6,656 bases of DNA. Origin: Pseudomonadota bacterium (lineage in GTDB: Bacteria > Pseudomonadota > Alphaproteobacteria > Rhizobiales > Xanthobacteraceae). Below the pieces are notes generated by a model, which was given only the letters and a program-made list of their open reading frames with translations, was not told the origin of the DNA and ran no database searches. Where the stretch lies: assembly GCA_023433965.1 (NCBI GenBank), contig JAEYTQ010000802.1:1-6656 (forward strand). Reading direction: 5' to 3'. Position numbers and translations under genes: made by a program. This document shows, piece after piece, positions 5,281 to 6,656 of the stretch. Positions within the stretch are counted from its first letter, which is position 1. Each line of letters starts with the position of its first letter.

Positions 5281-6656
5281 ATGCAGGGATTGATGATGGA
5301 CATGCCGCTGCTGATCAGCGGACTGATCCAGTATGCGGCGGATTATCACGGCGAGGCCGAGATCGTCGCACGCGAGATCGAGGGCGACATCCATCGCTAC
5401 ACCTATGCCGATGCCCATCCACGCATCAAGCGCATGGCGCTGGCGTTGCAGCGGCTCGGCATGAAGCAGGGCGACCGCGTCGGCACGCTGGCCTGGAACA
5501 CGCACCGGCATTTCGAGATGTTTTATGCGGCGCCCGGCATGGGCTACGTGCTGCACACCGTCAATCCCAGGCTGTTCCCCGAGCAGCTCGTCTACATCAT
5601 CAACCACGCCGAAGACCGCCTGCTGTTCATCGACCGCGCCACGCTGCCGATCGTCGAGGCGATCGCGCCGCAGCTCAAGACGATCGAGGCCTATGTGGTG
5701 ATGTCCTCGCGCGAGAGGATGCCTGAGACGAAGCTCGCCAACGTGCATTGCTACGAAGAGCTGCTGGAACGCGAGAACGAGGCCGGCTTTGCCTGGCCGG
5801 AATTCGACGAGAAGTCCGCCTCGACGATCTGCTACACTTCGGGCACGACGGGCAATCCCAAGGGCGTGATCTATTCGCACCGCGCCGCGATCCTGCAGAC
5901 CATGACCTGCTGCAATTTCGACTTCCTGCCGGGACATGTCGAAGGCGTGCGCGAGGTGATGATGCCGATGGCGCCGCTGTTCCACGGCAATGGCTGGAAC
6001 ATGCCGTTCACCGCGCCCTATACCGGCTCCAAGCTGGTGCTGCCCGGCCGCAACTACGAGCCCGACAAGCTCTATGAACTGCTCGAAGGCGAGAAGGTCA
6101 CGCTGTCGGCAGGCGTTCCGAGCTTCTGGCTGATCCTGCTCGACTGGCTCGGCCGCACCGGCAACAAGTTCACCACGCTGCGCGCGACGCTGTCGTCGGG
6201 CTCCGCCCCGCCGCGCGCGATGGTCGAGAAGCTCAAGCGCGACTACAATGTCGACTACATCCAGGCTTGGGGCATGACCGAGGCGCTGGGCTGCTCGATG
6301 CCGGGCCTGCGGCCAGGCTCGGAGCATCTTGGCGAGAAGGAGAAATTCGACCGCCGCCAAGTCTCCGGCCGCGCCTGTTTCGGCACCGCCTTGCGTATCG
6401 TCGATGATGCCGGCAACGAGCTGCCGCGGGACGGCAAGACCGTCGGCCATCTGCGCGCCCGCGGCCCCTGGGTCGCCTCCGGCTACATGAAGCTCGACGA
6501 AGGCCTCGACCGCGACGGCTGGCTGATCACCGGCGACATGGCCGTGATCGATCCTCAAGGCCACGTCACGCTGACCGACCGCTCCAAGGACGTGATCAAG
6601 TCCGGCGGCGAGTGGATCTCCTCGATCCAGCTCGAGGACATCGCACTGTCCCATCC
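5281..6656 (+). CDS. AMP-forming fatty acyl-CoA ligase (partial, first 458 codons)
   Basis: An ANL-superfamily enzyme that activates a carboxylic acid with ATP to an acyl-adenylate and then to an acyl-CoA. The frame is open from 5281 to the window edge. The P-loop is YTSGTTGNPKGV (185-196). Further motifs are PLFHGNGWN (232-240), SSGSAPPRAM (305-314), QAWGMTE (328-334), GWLITGD with the ribose-binding D419 (413-419), and DRSKDVIKSGGEWIS (433-447), the hinge and A8 region. The sequence resembles the medium/long-chain AlkK-type group of about 540-550 residues, so some 85-90 residues, including the catalytic C-terminal lysine, lie beyond the edge. GGAGG lies 5 nt before the ATG. Being divergent from the Baeyer-Villiger gene suggests that it activates an acid derived from that enzyme's product; this is inference. 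Chain-length preference cannot be read from the motifs. Confidence 0.93.
   Translation, partial: MQGLMMDMPLLISGLIQYAADYHGEAEIVAREIEGDIHRYTYADAHPRIKRMALALQRLGMKQGDRVGTLAWNTHRHFEMFYAAPGMGYVLHTVNPRLFPEQLVYIINHAEDRLLFIDRATLPIVEAIAPQLKTIEAYVVMSSRERMPETKLANVHCYEELLERENEAGFAWPEFDEKSASTICYTSGTTGNPKGVIYSHRAAILQTMTCCNFDFLPGHVEGVREVMMPMAPLFHGNGWNMPFTAPYTGSKLVLPGRNYEPDKLYELLEGEKVTLSAGVPSFWLILLDWLGRTGNKFTTLRATLSSGSAPPRAMVEKLKRDYNVDYIQAWGMTEALGCSMPGLRPGSEHLGEKEKFDRRQVSGRACFGTALRIVDDAGNELPRDGKTVGHLRARGPWVASGYMKLDEGLDRDGWLITGDMAVIDPQGHVTLTDRSKDVIKSGGEWISSIQLEDIALSH

Noticed and set aside
5140..6654. A 504-codon open frame on the - strand opposite the acyl-CoA ligase
   Set aside because: The + strand carries all AMP-binding motifs in one frame with a good ribosome site. 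The antisense frame is a by-product of GC-rich codon use and shows no recognisable domain.

Overview
The window looks like chromosomal DNA of a GC-rich alphaproteobacterium, most likely Bradyrhizobium or a close relative. The evidence is the strong G/C preference at third codon positions, the purine-rich GGAGG-type ribosome binding sites, and two small proteins of unknown function whose sequences resemble families I associate with Bradyrhizobium. The organism call is inference. No rRNA, tRNA, CRISPR array, insertion sequence or phage gene is visible.

Layout from left to right. (1) Bases 1-152 are the last 49 codons of an RND-type efflux pump on the + strand, followed by a 9-bp GC-rich hairpin. 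(2) On the - strand lie an exported 170-residue protein of unknown function (208-720) and a MaoC-like hot-dog hydratase (806-1252). (3) Divergent from the hydratase is a pair of very small + strand ORFs of 27 and 30 codons (1448-1531 and 1528-1620). They overlap as ATGA and have a good internal Shine-Dalgarno. (4) Converging on them is a - strand pair of unknown proteins, 73 aa (2066-2287) then 140 aa (1631-2053), 12 nt apart. (5) Next on the - strand come an MltB-type lytic transglycosylase (2400-3218) and, 32 nt upstream of it, a 617-residue type I Baeyer-Villiger monooxygenase (3251-5104). (6) A 176-bp divergent control region (5105-5280) separates the monooxygenase from an AMP-forming acyl-CoA ligase on the + strand (5281 to beyond the right edge). 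The ligase is truncated by the window edge.

How the genes may work together. The monooxygenase and the ligase start back to back and probably share regulation. A Baeyer-Villiger enzyme turns a ketone into an ester or lactone. Hydrolysis would give an acid, and the ligase could load that acid onto CoA for beta-oxidation. An esterase and an alcohol dehydrogenase would be expected beyond the right edge. The MaoC-like hydratase acts on enoyl-CoA type substrates, but it is 2 kb away behind unrelated genes, so a link to this pathway is only possible. The transglycosylase has no obvious metabolic tie to the monooxygenase even though the gap is operon-like.

I see no convincing new multi-gene system. 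The most unusual items are the coupled tiny ORFs at 1448-1620, the cluster of TCACG/CGTGA elements in the divergent promoter region, and the two-gene unknown operon at 1631-2287.
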